Source: SLRI01 sp964393275
GTDB taxonomy: Bacteria; Pseudomonadota; Alphaproteobacteria; Geminicoccales; Geminicoccaceae
Direction of reading: 5' to 3'
Length of the DNA: 64,000 nt
NCBI GenBank assembly: GCA_964393275.1
Contig: CAYMTA010000004.1
Coordinates: forward strand, 1 to 64,000
The notes under the pieces are model-generated. The model worked only from the letters and a program-made list of their open reading frames with translations, had not been told where the DNA came from and made no database searches. The position numbers were made by a program, and so were the translations under genes. Below are positions 1 to 10,063 of this stretch, one piece after another (position 1 is the first letter of the stretch; the number at the start of each line of letters is the position of its first letter).

Positions 1-94
1 TCGGCAAGGGATCGCCCGCCTCGATCGCCATGGCCTCGCCGCCGACGAGCTGGACGGCCTGGCCGCCCATGAGGTCGATCGAGGGGATGATCAT
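1..94 (-). CDS. hisA: HisA (ProFAR isomerase), N-terminal fragment cut by window edge
   Basis: Only the first 31 codons are inside the window. The product begins MIIPSIDLMGGQAVQLVGGE, the first beta strand of the HisA half-barrel, with the conserved Asp in PSIDL that serves as general base. HisA isomerises ProFAR to PRFAR, the substrate of HisF/HisH. The ATG overlaps the TGA of hisF (ATGA), so it is the fifth coupled gene of the minus-strand his operon. The rest lies to the left of the window. A HisA-like paralogue cannot be excluded from 31 residues, but the context makes HisA very likely. Confidence 0.85.
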   Translation of the reverse strand, partial: MIIPSIDLMGGQAVQLVGGEAMAIEAGDPLP

Positions 95-843
95 GGCCGA
101 ACCGCCACCCCGGCTTCCATCAGGTGCAGCTTCACGTCGCCGACCGAGAGATCGCCGTCGTGGAAGATCGAGGCCGCCAGCACCGCGTCCGCTCCGGCGG
201 CGAAAACCTCGACCATGTGGCCGGCATGGTCGGCCCCGCCGGACGCGATCACCGGCAGATGCACGGCCTCCGCCACCGCCCGGGTCAGGACCAGATCGTA
301 GCCCTCGCGCGTGCCATCCCGGTCCCAGGAGGTGAGCAGGATCTCCCCGGCACCCCGCTCCTGCGCTTCCCTCGCCCAGGCCACCGCGTCCTGGCCCGTG
401 CCGTCCCGCCCGCCTCGCACCAGGACCTCGAAGCGCCCGTCCCGCATGGCGGCATCGATGGCGACGACGCAGCACTGGCTGCCGAAGCGGCCGGCGATGG
501 CGTCGATCAGGGACGGGTCGGCGACGGCGGCGCTGTTGATCGAGACCTTGTCGGCGCCGGCCTCGAGCAGGGCCTGGGCATCGACCGCCGTCCGCACCCC
601 GCCGCCGATGGTGAGCGGAATGGCGAGCCCTTCGCGCACCCGCTCGACCGTGCCGAGCTGGTGGCCCCGGCCCTCGGGCGTCGCCGAGATGTCGAGGATG
701 ACGATCTCGTCGGCCCCCTGCATCTGATAGGCGAGCGCCAGCTCGACCGGATCGCCGGCATCGCGCATGCCCTGGAACCGAATGCCCTTGACCACGCGCC
801 CGTGGCTGACATCCAGGCAGGGCATGATCCGCTTGGTCAGCAT
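91..843 (-). CDS. hisF: Imidazole glycerol phosphate synthase cyclase subunit HisF
   Basis: The 250-residue product has the usual HisF length. It starts MLTKRIMPCLDVSHGRVVKG with catalytic Asp11, has the second catalytic Asp in CVVAIDA near residue 131, and shows the phosphate-binding strands TIGGGVRT, DKVSINSAA and PVIASGGA of a (beta/alpha)8 barrel. It uses ammonia delivered by HisH to convert PRFAR to IGP and AICAR. The start ATG overlaps the hisH stop (ATGA) and the stop overlaps the next ATG. Gene order is H-F-A rather than the commoner H-A-F. Confidence 0.97.
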   Translation of the reverse strand: MLTKRIMPCLDVSHGRVVKGIRFQGMRDAGDPVELALAYQMQGADEIVILDISATPEGRGHQLGTVERVREGLAIPLTIGGGVRTAVDAQALLEAGADKVSINSAAVADPSLIDAIAGRFGSQCCVVAIDAAMRDGRFEVLVRGGRDGTGQDAVAWAREAQERGAGEILLTSWDRDGTREGYDLVLTRAVAEAVHLPVIASGGADHAGHMVEVFAAGADAVLAASIFHDGDLSVGDVKLHLMEAGVAVRP

Positions 844-1439
844 CAGCCGAGCTCCAGAAAGCGCGACAGCAGGGCGGCCCCATAGTCGCCCGAAAGCTCC
901 GGGTGGAACTGGCAGCCGATCACCCGGCCCCGCTCCATGGCGGCGACGAACGGCCCGCCATGGTCGGCCGTGGCGATTTGCCAGCCGGGTGCGGCCGTGG
1001 CCCGATAGGAATTGGCGAAATAGGCGAAGCCGCTCTCGAGCAGGCTGCAACCATCGCCCGCCACGACCTCGTTCCAGCCGAATTGCGGCACCCGGACCCC
1101 GGCCGGAAACCGGGTCACCCTGGCCTGGACGATGCCGAGCCCGGCCGCGGCCGGGCTCTCCTCGCTCGCCTCGAAGAGGAGCTGGTGGCCGACGCAGATG
1201 GCGATCGTCGGCAGGTCGGCGGCGATGCGCTCTTTCAGTGCCGCAACCAGACCAAGCGCTTCGAGCCGTTCCAGCGACGCCCCGAAGGCACCAACCCCCG
1301 GCAGCATGACATGGCTCGCCCTGGCCAGCGCCGCCGCGTCCTCGACCATCACCGGCAGCGCGCCGAGCCGGCGAAAAGCGGCCCTGACCGACGCCAGATT
1401 GGCGGTGCCGGTCGGCACGATGGCGACCTCCCGCTTCAC
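843..1439 (-). CDS. hisH: Imidazole glycerol phosphate synthase glutaminase subunit HisH
   Basis: A class I glutamine amidotransferase of 198 residues. The nucleophilic Cys sits in AICVGHQLL (most HisH have GICLGMQLL), and the His and Glu of the triad are in GCQFHPELS near the C-terminus. The oxyanion-side loop LPGVGAFGAS is conserved. HisH hydrolyses glutamine and channels ammonia into HisF. The start is a GTG that overlaps the hisB stop (GTGA); no ATG is available before the conserved VAIVPTGTANL strand, so GTG is favoured. The stop overlaps hisF, which suggests translational coupling and a balanced heterodimer. Confidence 0.96.
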   Translation of the reverse strand: MKREVAIVPTGTANLASVRAAFRRLGALPVMVEDAAALARASHVMLPGVGAFGASLERLEALGLVAALKERIAADLPTIAICVGHQLLFEASEESPAAAGLGIVQARVTRFPAGVRVPQFGWNEVVAGDGCSLLESGFAYFANSYRATAAPGWQIATADHGGPFVAAMERGRVIGCQFHPELSGDYGAALLSRFLELG

Positions 1440-2035
1440 AGGAGACCCTTGGTGCTCGGCACGTCGCCGTGCTCGCTCGCGGCCACCGCATCGCGCAGGG
1501 CGAGCGCCAGGGCCTTGAAGGCCGCCTCGGCCCGGTGGTGGTCGTTGGTGCCCTTGAGCACGTCGACATGGAGCGCCATGCGGCCGGCCACGGCGAGCGA
1601 ATGGAAGAAGTGCGTGAGGTTCTCGGCCGCCACGTCGCCGATCCGGGATCGCTGGAGGCCGAGCTCGACATGCGGCGCCGGCCGGCCGGAGAGATCGACT
1701 ACGACCCGCGCCAGGGCCTCGTCGAGCGGCGCATAGGCATGGGCGAAGCGGCGGATGCCGCGCCGCTCGCCCAGGGCCTGGTCGAGCGCCTGGCCCAGGG
1801 CCAGGCCGCAATCCTCGACCGTGTGGTGGTCATCGACATGCAGGTCGCCAGCGCAGGCCAGCTCGAGGTCGAAGCGGCCGTGCTTGGTGAGCGCCGTCAG
1901 CATGTGGTCGAAGAAGCCGAGCCCGGTGTCGATGCTCGCCTTTCCGCTGCCGTCGAGGACGAGGGTCAGCCGTATCTCGGTCTCCGAGGTGTGCCGCTCG
2001 ATCACCGCCCGGCGGTCGGCCATGGCGCCCGTCAT
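1436..2035 (-). CDS. hisB: Imidazoleglycerol-phosphate dehydratase HisB (monofunctional)
   Basis: The 199-residue IGP dehydratase carries both manganese-binding histidine motifs: FFDHML with HVDDHHTVEDCGLALG, and LTHFFHSLA with GTNDHHRAEAAFKA. It lacks the N-terminal histidinol-phosphatase domain seen in enterobacterial HisB. It dehydrates IGP to imidazole acetol phosphate. The ATG overlaps the hisG stop; a second ATG four codons later (MADRR) could also serve. It sits between hisG and hisH in the coupled operon. Confidence 0.97.
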   Translation of the reverse strand: MTGAMADRRAVIERHTSETEIRLTLVLDGSGKASIDTGLGFFDHMLTALTKHGRFDLELACAGDLHVDDHHTVEDCGLALGQALDQALGERRGIRRFAHAYAPLDEALARVVVDLSGRPAPHVELGLQRSRIGDVAAENLTHFFHSLAVAGRMALHVDVLKGTNDHHRAEAAFKALALALRDAVAASEHGDVPSTKGLL

Positions 2036-2949
2036 GGCACGATCTGCGCGATCCCGGAGACCACGATATCGGTCCCGCCTCGCTCCTTGATGCGCCGGAT
2101 CAAGGCCGGCAGATCCGCGCGGGGCACGGCAGCCTTGACCGCGAACCCGCCCTCGCCATGGAGCGGCGAGATGGTCGGCTCGCGCATGCAGGGCAGGACG
2201 TCGACCACGGGCTCGAGCGCCTCGGTCGAGACGTTGACCTCGAGCATCACCCGCAGGCGCGCATCCAGGACCGAGCGGATCAGAAGCGCGAAATGCTCGA
2301 TCACCGGCCGCTTCTCCGGATCCTCGAGCGAGCGGGGGTGGGCATAGAGCCGGGTCGAGGAGCGCAGGAGCTCGTCGAAGATGGTGAGCCCGTTCGCCTT
2401 GAGCGTCGCACCGGTCGCCGTGTTGTCGACGATGCAGTCGGCATCCTCGGGCGGAAACACCTCGGTCGCCCCATAGGAGCGGACGACCCGCGCATCGTAG
2501 CCGTTCAGGGTCAGCCAGGCGGTGGTCAGCTTCTCGTACTCGGTGGCGACGATGAAGCGCTCCCTGGGCGGTCGGCCGTCGACCAGGAAGCGATGATCGG
2601 CGGCGGCGACGATCTTCACCGGGTCGAGCCCGGTATCGACCAGCTCGACCAGGTCGACCGACTTCTCGGCCACCCAGTCGGCGCCGGCGAAGCCCAGATC
2701 CCGGCTGCCGACATCGAGCATCTCGACGATGTTCTGCGGCTTCAGGATCTTGGCCTCGAGCTCGGGCAGCGACAAGGTGGGCCGGTAGCCCCGCCGGTCA
2801 TAGGTGAGGCGGATGCCGGCATCGCCCAAGAGCCGGACGACGGCCTCCTGCATGCGACCCTTCGGCAGGGCGAGGTGGACCAGGGCGGCGGGGCCGATGG
2901 ACGGGGAGCTCACGTGTGGCGGGGCCTTGTCGGACAGCGTAGCGCACAC
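2032..2949 (-). CDS. hisG: ATP phosphoribosyltransferase HisG, long form
   Basis: This is the first enzyme of histidine synthesis, joining ATP and PRPP. Visible features are LALPKGRMQE, the FAGADWV segment, the PRPP-binding DNTATGATLKANGL loop and a C-terminal ACT-like regulatory domain (MREPTISPLHGEGG...ERGGTDIVV). The protein is therefore the long, feedback-inhibited form that needs no HisZ. The open frame begins at GTG 2949 (305 aa); an in-frame GTG at 2913 gives 293 aa, closer to the family length, and neither has a clear Shine-Dalgarno. It is the first gene of the five-gene his operon seen here. Confidence 0.95.
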   Translation of the reverse strand: MCATLSDKAPPHVSSPSIGPAALVHLALPKGRMQEAVVRLLGDAGIRLTYDRRGYRPTLSLPELEAKILKPQNIVEMLDVGSRDLGFAGADWVAEKSVDLVELVDTGLDPVKIVAAADHRFLVDGRPPRERFIVATEYEKLTTAWLTLNGYDARVVRSYGATEVFPPEDADCIVDNTATGATLKANGLTIFDELLRSSTRLYAHPRSLEDPEKRPVIEHFALLIRSVLDARLRVMLEVNVSTEALEPVVDVLPCMREPTISPLHGEGGFAVKAAVPRADLPALIRRIKERGGTDIVVSGIAQIVP

Positions 2950-2993
2950 CGTGCCCGGGAAGGCGCGGTGTGCGACGCTATAGAGAAGCCGTC

Positions 2994-3011
2994 CGCGGCC
3001 GTAAAGCCGCG
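2994..3011 (-). terminator. Small GC hairpin between the RTX gene and hisG
   Basis: CGCGGC and GCCGCG form a 6-bp stem around a 6-base loop, 12 bases after the RTX stop codon on the minus strand. There is no U-run, so it is at best a weak or Rho-assisted terminator separating the RTX gene from the his operon. Confidence 0.3.
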
Positions 3012-3023
3012 CCGGCCGAGGCT

Positions 3024-5156
3024 TCAGGCGCGCTGGTGCTGGGCCTCCTCGCCCGCGACACCGCGCAGGTCGTCGGCGTCGGGCATGAAGACGCCCTCCT
3101 CCGGCCCGATCCAGAGCGGCTCGGCGCGCATGAAGCTGCCGATCATGTCATCCGCCCCACCTGCGTCGCCCATCGCCGGACCGGCATCGAAATGATCGCC
3201 ACCAGCGTCCTCGTAGAGGGCGAAAGGCGCGTCGTGGGCCGGTCCCTCCTCGCCGAGCCGGGCCGGATCGAGGATGTCGCCATCGGCCTCGACCGACTGC
3301 GGCCCGAGATAGATGGCGAGCAGGTCGTCGCCGGCCGGCAATACCGGAGCCCGGGCCGCCGTCGCCTCGAAAAAGTGATCGAGCGAAACCGTCTCGCCGC
3401 CGACCTCGACCCCGGCGAAAGCGTCGCGGTGGCCGGCATAATCGGCGATCCGCACCACGTCGGCGCCGGCGTGGTCGAGCACCAGGTCCTCGCCCTCAAG
3501 CCGGGCGCCCAGGGCCGCCGGATCATCGAGCCCATCGAAGCTCAGCCGGTTCACGCCCTCGTGGTCGAAGATGGTGGCCCGGCCACCTTCCGCGAGACCG
3601 CCACCTTCCGCGAGACCGAAGGCGTAAAGGTCGTCGCCCTCGCCGCCAAAGAGCTCGCTCTCGCCGGAGCCGCCATAGAGGACGTCGTCGCCAGCCTCGC
3701 CGAAGAGCGCGTCGTGGCCCGCGCCAGCGTAAAGGCTGTCGTCGCCCGCCCCGCCGTGCAGCACGTCGTCGCCGCCTCCGGCATAGAGAATGTCGTCGCC
3801 ATCTCCGCCATAAAGCCGGTTGTCGCCGTCATTGCCGGTGATGACGTTGGCCTTTCCGTCGCCCATGACGTCGTGCGCGTCGCCGCCGACTAGGCGCACG
3901 TTCTCGATGTCGGGATCGACCTGAATGCGATGCGCCGCGACCTCGACCGGAAACGTGCGACCAGGCAGGTCGCCCATGACGAAGGTGGCGGTGCCGTCGG
4001 GCGCCAGGGTGGGAAAGCGGCCGCGCAGCGCCGCGCCGAAGCCGGCCGCCACCTCGAGCGTGTCGTTGCCGCCGCCACCCGCGTCCTCGCCGGTCTCGAG
4101 CGCGATGTCGTGCGGGTCGTTGACTACCAGGGTATCGTCTCCCGGCCCACCCTCGAGCCAGTCGCCGCCGCCCATGCCGTCGAGCCGGTCATTGCCGCTG
4201 CCGCCATAGAGCTTGTCCTTCCCGGGGCCACCGAACAGCCGGTCGTCACCCTCGTCTCCGTAGATGATGTTACGTCCATTTCTACCCTCGATTGTATCGT
4301 CGCCCGGCCCGCCCCGCAAGGTGTCGTTGCCGAGGCCACCGATCACGTGGTCGTCGCCGGCCCCCGCGAGCACGGTGTTGTTGCCGGCCACGGCATCGAT
4401 GAGGTCGTTGCCGTCGGTGCCGAAGAGCCGGTCGTCGCCGCTGGTCCCGATGATGCGCTGGCCGGTGATCACCTCCGCTGGAGTCTCGGCCTCGCCCGGC
4501 GACGACCCGTCCCCTGCGTTCGCCTCGCCGCCCTCGGCGACGATCCGGCTTCGGTCGATCAGGCGCGGATCGCCGAGATCGCCCAGGTTCTCTTCCGGCG
4601 GGCCCGGCAGCTCCGTGTCGTAGGTGGGCAGCTCGAACGGCGCCTCGCTGCCGAAGGCGATGGTGACGTCGCCGATCTCGGGCGGCGTGGGCGGCACTGA
4701 TTCGGGCGCGGCACCGGCCGCCAACGGCGGGGCCTCCGACGTTCGGGCACCCGCGTGGTCCTCGGCCAGGGTCGCCTCGCTCAGGGTCGCGAGCGCGGCC
4801 GCGTCGATGACGCCGTCGCTGCCGACCAGCGTCGCCGCCGCGGCCGACGGGATGCCGAGCCCCAGGGCTGCCAGCGAAAGCGGCGTGGCGCCTGCCTCGC
4901 CGCCCGTGCCCGAGGACACGACATCGCGACCGCTCGACGGCGGCCCCGCCGCCGGCTCGTCGCCCGCCTCGCCCGCCGCCGCGGCTTCGCCACGCAGGAG
5001 CAGGAGCCCCATGAAGCTCGCCGAGAGCGGCGCGCCGAGCGCCAGCGCCCTGCCGCTCGAGCGCCGTTCGCCTGGCGCCGGCGCGTCGCTATCGAGCCGC
5101 CGCGGCATCGCCACGAACGGCTTGCTGCCTTCACCATGCTGGTTCAACATCATCAT
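3024..5156 (-). CDS. RTX-type calcium-binding repeat protein
   Basis: A 710-residue acidic protein with two blocks of glycine/aspartate nonapeptides of the GGxGxDxLx type (for example GGLGNDTLRGGPGDD, GDGDDILYAGGGDDVLHGG), at about residues 230-340 and 425-515. These form calcium-bound parallel beta rolls in exported RTX proteins. The N-terminus has a Met-rich start, a short hydrophobic stretch (about residues 40-60) and a long Ala/Gly/Pro region. No protease or lipase domain was recognised, so an adhesin or matrix role is only an inference; no type I secretion genes are nearby. Three consecutive ATGs mark the start, preceded by GGGAG. It is divergent from a small lipoprotein gene. Confidence 0.85.
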   Translation of the reverse strand: MMMLNQHGEGSKPFVAMPRRLDSDAPAPGERRSSGRALALGAPLSASFMGLLLLRGEAAAAGEAGDEPAAGPPSSGRDVVSSGTGGEAGATPLSLAALGLGIPSAAAATLVGSDGVIDAAALATLSEATLAEDHAGARTSEAPPLAAGAAPESVPPTPPEIGDVTIAFGSEAPFELPTYDTELPGPPEENLGDLGDPRLIDRSRIVAEGGEANAGDGSSPGEAETPAEVITGQRIIGTSGDDRLFGTDGNDLIDAVAGNNTVLAGAGDDHVIGGLGNDTLRGGPGDDTIEGRNGRNIIYGDEGDDRLFGGPGKDKLYGGSGNDRLDGMGGGDWLEGGPGDDTLVVNDPHDIALETGEDAGGGGNDTLEVAAGFGAALRGRFPTLAPDGTATFVMGDLPGRTFPVEVAAHRIQVDPDIENVRLVGGDAHDVMGDGKANVITGNDGDNRLYGGDGDDILYAGGGDDVLHGGAGDDSLYAGAGHDALFGEAGDDVLYGGSGESELFGGEGDDLYAFGLAEGGGLAEGGRATIFDHEGVNRLSFDGLDDPAALGARLEGEDLVLDHAGADVVRIADYAGHRDAFAGVEVGGETVSLDHFFEATAARAPVLPAGDDLLAIYLGPQSVEADGDILDPARLGEEGPAHDAPFALYEDAGGDHFDAGPAMGDAGGADDMIGSFMRAEPLWIGPEEGVFMPDADDLRGVAGEEAQHQRA
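3582..3617. repeat. Perfect 18-bp tandem duplication inside the RTX gene
   Basis: The 18-mer beginning GCCACCTTCCGCGAGACC occurs twice head to tail, encoding two copies of a six-residue GLAEGG-like unit just after the second RTX repeat block. The copies are identical at the DNA level, which suggests a recent in-frame slippage event. Confidence 0.9.
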
Positions 5157-5385
5157 TCGGTGCTCCCACCCCGATTATCACTCGGGCGTTGGTGTCACTC
5201 GATGACGAGCCGATGGGACCCGGCGGTTGTGGAACGTCAGACGGTGCTTTCCCTTGAGCCGGACCATAGCCAGCTAAGCGGTTATTTTCAAACGTTTTTT
5301 CAGAAATCTCTCACGTTACAGTAGAACGTTAATTGATAAATGTTTAACCCAAGGTTTTGGCACGCAACCTGAGGATCCGACGGCA
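5157..5385. promoter_or_regulatory. AT-rich divergent control region between RTX and lipoprotein genes
   Basis: This 229-bp gap is far more AT-rich than its surroundings, especially 5280-5365. It holds AACGTT at 5291 and 5325 and a related CACGTT at 5312, followed by TTGATAAATGTTTAA. It must contain the promoters for both divergent genes. The repeated hexamer may be an operator, but no known regulator box was recognised. Confidence 0.45.
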
Positions 5386-5709
5386 ATGAGCTGGGCTTGC
5401 AGAGCTTATCGACGTTTTCGACGGACGGCGGTCCTCGGCCGGGCCCTGGCGGGGCTCACACTGGCCATCTTCCTCGGCGCCTGCACGGCCACGGAGGAGA
5501 GCCAGCTGGAGCCGCCGCTCGTGCCGGTCGGCGCCATCCAGGTGAGCCCGGAGCTCTACATGGTGCCGGCCGGCGCGGACGCCGTCGGCTGCCCGATGTT
5601 CCAGCCCTGGTCGCCGACCCTGATGGTCGTCCAGGCGCTGCACTGGCGCAGCGCCGACGGCACCTTCACCCTCGACCGGAATGCCGCCGACTGCCCGCCG
5701 GCGACGTAG
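5386..5709 (+). CDS. Small predicted lipoprotein, unknown function
   Basis: The 107-residue product has basic residues (RAYRRFRR), a hydrophobic stretch and a lipobox-like LGAC at about residues 30-33. That predicts lipidation at the Cys and anchoring in the envelope. The mature part is about 75 residues with two further cysteines (AVGCPMF and AADCPP) that could form a disulfide. No family was recognised. It lies between, and convergent with, the protease gene at 5730 and divergent from the RTX gene, so all three neighbours encode envelope or exported proteins. Confidence 0.65.
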   Translation: MSWACRAYRRFRRTAVLGRALAGLTLAIFLGACTATEESQLEPPLVPVGAIQVSPELYMVPAGADAVGCPMFQPWSPTLMVVQALHWRSADGTFTLDRNAADCPPAT

Positions 5710-5729
5710 GAAGCGCTAGTCGACCCGGC

Positions 5730-7934
5730 TCAGAGCGGCAGGCGCCAGGCGAGGCCCAAAAGCAGCTCGGGCTCGGCCGAGGCGTCGTGGTCGGGCTCGA
5801 GACGCAGGAGGGCCGCCGCCTGCAGGCGGGCCCGGCCGACGCCGAAGCCGTAGGTCAACTCGACATCGACCTCGCGGCCGTCCGGTGCCAGATCGGCGTT
5901 GCGCCGGGCGAAATGCACGGCACCCGAGGCATCCTGCGCCACCGGCACATCGAGCTCGGCCGTGCCCGATTCGACGCGCAAGGGCTGCAGCACGGTGAAG
6001 CCCAGCCGATCCGCCGGCTGCAGCAGGTCGGCGGCGGTGAGGCCGACCGCGAAGGCGGTGCTGCGCATGGTGCCGGTCCGGATGAGCATGCCGTTGCCAC
6101 TCACCCCGCCGGTCGTGCCGAGCTCGGCCCGGCCGAAGAGTCCGACGCGCTCGCTCAGCGCCAGCCGGCCGGTCAGGGTGGCGTAGCGCGTCACGGCACC
6201 GTTCGTGGCGAGCGCGCCGCTGCCGCTGCTGCCGAGCGGCCCTTCGGCCTCGTCCAGCACGCCGAAGCCGAGCCGCAGGCTGATCGCCTCGCTCAGCCGA
6301 TGCTCGAGGCCGAGCTCGGCGAGGCGCGCCTCGGCGCTGAGCTCGCCGCTCTCGACCTTCCCGGCCTGCAGGCCGATCGTCGCCCGCCAGGCATGGCCGA
6401 GCTCGGTCGCCAGGGTCAGCCCGGCATCATGGGCGAGGCCACCGAAGCCATGACTCTCGGGCAGCGTTTCGCCCCCTGTCCCGCCCGCTTTCTCGTCGAA
6501 GGAGGCCGCCGGGCCGGCGAAGCTGCGAAGCTCCAGCCGGTCGCCGAGGCGCCAGGTGGCGGCGACACTGCCGAGATCGCTGCCGGCCACCACCGGCGCC
6601 GCCTCGCTGCCCGGAGCCAGCCGGGCGAAATCCAGCGTGACACCGCCCGCCTCGGCCCGCTCGCTCGGGACTGGCCGGTGGCGGTCGACCAGGTCCGCCA
6701 GCGCCGCACCCGCATGCCGGCCGCCCACGCTCCCGCTGCCCATCTCGACGGTGTACCCTCGGCCATAGGCATCGAGCGCCAGGACCGGGCCGACCGCCAG
6801 CGGCCGCTCGCCAAAGGCGGCGCCGAGCCTGAGGCCGGAGGTCGAAGCAGGCGCGGCCACGCCATCACCGCCGGCCGCCGCCGGCACCACCAGCTCTCCC
6901 ACCGGCGCCAGCGCCCGGTCGAGATCGAGCAGGCCCCGGCCGTAGATCGCGTCGGTGCCGGGGGCACCGAGATCCCGGGCGGTGCCGAGCAGGATGTCGA
7001 CCACCTCGTCGGCGGCGAGATGGGGAGCGGCGTCGAGCACCGCGGCCGCGGCGCCGCTGACCAGGGGTGTCGCCACGGACGTGCCGGAGGCGAGCACGCT
7101 GCCGCCGCCGACCCCTGTCGTCAGCAGGTTCTCGCCGGGTGCCACGATGAACATGGCGGCGCTGTTGCCGGCCCGGTTGCTGAAGCTGCTGATGACGTTG
7201 TCGGCGTCGACCGAGCCCACGATCAGGGCACGGCCGCGCGCCTCGTCGAGCCGCGCGAAGCGGCCGGGGTCGCTGGGGTTTGGCGCACCCTGGTTGCCGG
7301 CGGCCAGGACCAGGACGGTGTCCGCCTCGGCGGCGGAGGCGAGCGCGCGACGCAGGACCGGGGCGAGGCTCGGCGCGTCGCCGAGGCTGAAGTTCAGCAC
7401 TTTGGCACCGTTGGCGACGGCGTAGTCGGTGGCGGTGGCGAGATCGGCCTGGCTGAAGAGGCAGGCATGGGGACAGGTCCCGGCGCTGTCGGCGCGCACC
7501 ACGAGCAGCGTCGATTCGAAGGCGACACCGTGCGTCGCCCGACCGTTCTTGCGCGCCCCGATGAGGCCGGCGACCGCCGTGCCATGGCCCGAGCCGTCGC
7601 CGAGGGCACCCCCTCGGATGAGGTCGATGCTGGCCGGGTGCAGCGCGCCGGCGAGCTCGTCATGACCGGCGTCGACGCCGGTGTCGATCAGCCCGACCGT
7701 GACCCCGCTGCCGGTGCCGCCGGCGGCATAGAGCGTCGCCGCCCCGACGCGCGGCAGGGCACCGTTCGCCCGGTACTCGGCGGTGTCGAAGCTCGCAGGG
7801 TCGGCGACGAGCGGCAGGACCAGCCCGCCCAGAGGCGACGGCACGCCCGCTCCGCCGCCGCCGGCACCCCCACCGCCGCCGACGCAGGCGGTCAACGACA
7901 GGAGGCTGGTCAGGCAAGTGCCGATCACACGCAT
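5730..7934 (-). CDS. S8 (subtilisin-like) serine protease lipoprotein with autotransporter-like C-terminal domain
   Basis: The catalytic triad of subtilases is complete: Asp in GLIDTGVDAGHDEL, His in GHGTAVAGLIGA and Ser in GTSVATPLVSGAA, within the first half. The C-terminal ~300 residues alternate short amphipathic strands and end LLGLAWRLPL, as in autotransporter beta barrels. The chosen ATG (7934) gives a signal peptide with lipobox LTAC followed by a Gly-rich linker; the upstream in-frame start at 7970 would bury that signal. About 734 aa. It is likely displayed on or released from the outer surface. The substrate is unknown. Confidence 0.88.
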   Translation of the reverse strand: MRVIGTCLTSLLSLTACVGGGGGAGGGGAGVPSPLGGLVLPLVADPASFDTAEYRANGALPRVGAATLYAAGGTGSGVTVGLIDTGVDAGHDELAGALHPASIDLIRGGALGDGSGHGTAVAGLIGARKNGRATHGVAFESTLLVVRADSAGTCPHACLFSQADLATATDYAVANGAKVLNFSLGDAPSLAPVLRRALASAAEADTVLVLAAGNQGAPNPSDPGRFARLDEARGRALIVGSVDADNVISSFSNRAGNSAAMFIVAPGENLLTTGVGGGSVLASGTSVATPLVSGAAAAVLDAAPHLAADEVVDILLGTARDLGAPGTDAIYGRGLLDLDRALAPVGELVVPAAAGGDGVAAPASTSGLRLGAAFGERPLAVGPVLALDAYGRGYTVEMGSGSVGGRHAGAALADLVDRHRPVPSERAEAGGVTLDFARLAPGSEAAPVVAGSDLGSVAATWRLGDRLELRSFAGPAASFDEKAGGTGGETLPESHGFGGLAHDAGLTLATELGHAWRATIGLQAGKVESGELSAEARLAELGLEHRLSEAISLRLGFGVLDEAEGPLGSSGSGALATNGAVTRYATLTGRLALSERVGLFGRAELGTTGGVSGNGMLIRTGTMRSTAFAVGLTAADLLQPADRLGFTVLQPLRVESGTAELDVPVAQDASGAVHFARRNADLAPDGREVDVELTYGFGVGRARLQAAALLRLEPDHDASAEPELLLGLAWRLPL

Positions 7935-8049
7935 GAAATGGTCCCCGGGCCCTGGAGCCGAGACCGACATGCCGTTGACGAAAGATCCCTGTAACTAAAC
8001 TATTGGTTGATTTTGATCGTGTCCATCGCTTATCGCGCGCAGCTCGATT

Positions 8050-9211
<1,162 letters not shown>

Positions 9212-9219
<8 letters not shown>

Positions 9220-10063
9220 TCTTGCGTCGCCGCTCGGGCTGCTTGCACACGCGATCGAGGATGATCGCCAGGATGACGATGGCGAGGCCGGCCTCGAAGC
9301 CGCGGGCGATGTTGACCGTGTTGAGCGCCCTGACCACCGGCACGCCGAGTCCGGCCGCGCCCACGAGAGCCGCAATGACCACCATCGAGAGCGAGAGCAT
9401 GATGCATTGGGTGATGCCGGCCATGATCGTCGGCATGGCGTGCGGCAGCTCGACCTTCCAAAGAAGCTGCCAGGGGCTGGCGCCGAACGCCTCGCCCGCC
9501 TCGATCAGGGGCCGCGGCACGCTGACGATGCCGAGATGCGTCAGCCGAATGGGGGCCGGTATGGCGAAGATCACGGTCGAGATCAGGCCCGGCACCACGC
9601 CGAGACCAAAAAGAATAAGTGTTGGAATGAGATAGACGAAAGTCGGAATTGTCTGCATGAGATCGAGCACCGGCCGGATCAAGGCAAAGAGCCAAGGCCG
9701 ATGGGCCGCCGCGATGCCGATCGGCACGCCCACGACCAGGCAGGTCAGCGTCGCCACCACCACGAGAGCCAGGGTCTCCGTGGTCTCCTGCCAATAGCCG
9801 AGATTGATGACCAGCAGGAGCGAAAGGACGATCAGGAGCGCGAGCTTCCACGAGCGGTGCAGCACGAAGGCGCCGCCCGCGAAGATCAGGACCAGGAGCA
9901 CCGCCGGCACCGCCTGCAGGAGATCGACGAGCCCGGAGATGACCAGATCGAGCACCCAGGCGATCGCATCGAAGACGAAGGCCGCATGCACATTCAGGAG
10001 GTCGACGCCGTCGCTGATCCATTTGCCGAGCGGAATCTTGTGGCTGGTGATCCAGTCCATCAT
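9212..10063 (-). CDS. choW: Choline/glycine betaine ABC transporter permease
   Basis: The 283-residue inner-membrane protein has about six to seven hydrophobic segments and the BPD-type EAA loop (LIEAGEAFGASPWQLLWKVELP) that docks onto the ATPase. The N-terminal stretch with IPLGKWISDGVDLL is typical of ProW/OpuAB. Tandem ATGs at 10063 and 10060 follow AGGGAAAATGAG. It overlaps the ATPase gene downstream, while its binding protein lies 1.2 kb upstream beyond an opposite-strand gene. Confidence 0.92.

Noticed and set aside
9220..9375. Longer N-terminus for the choline transporter ATPase
   Set aside because: It overlaps the permease coding sequence by 150 bases and reads as Ser/Arg-rich shadow sequence; GTG 9219 fits the family and the gene junction.
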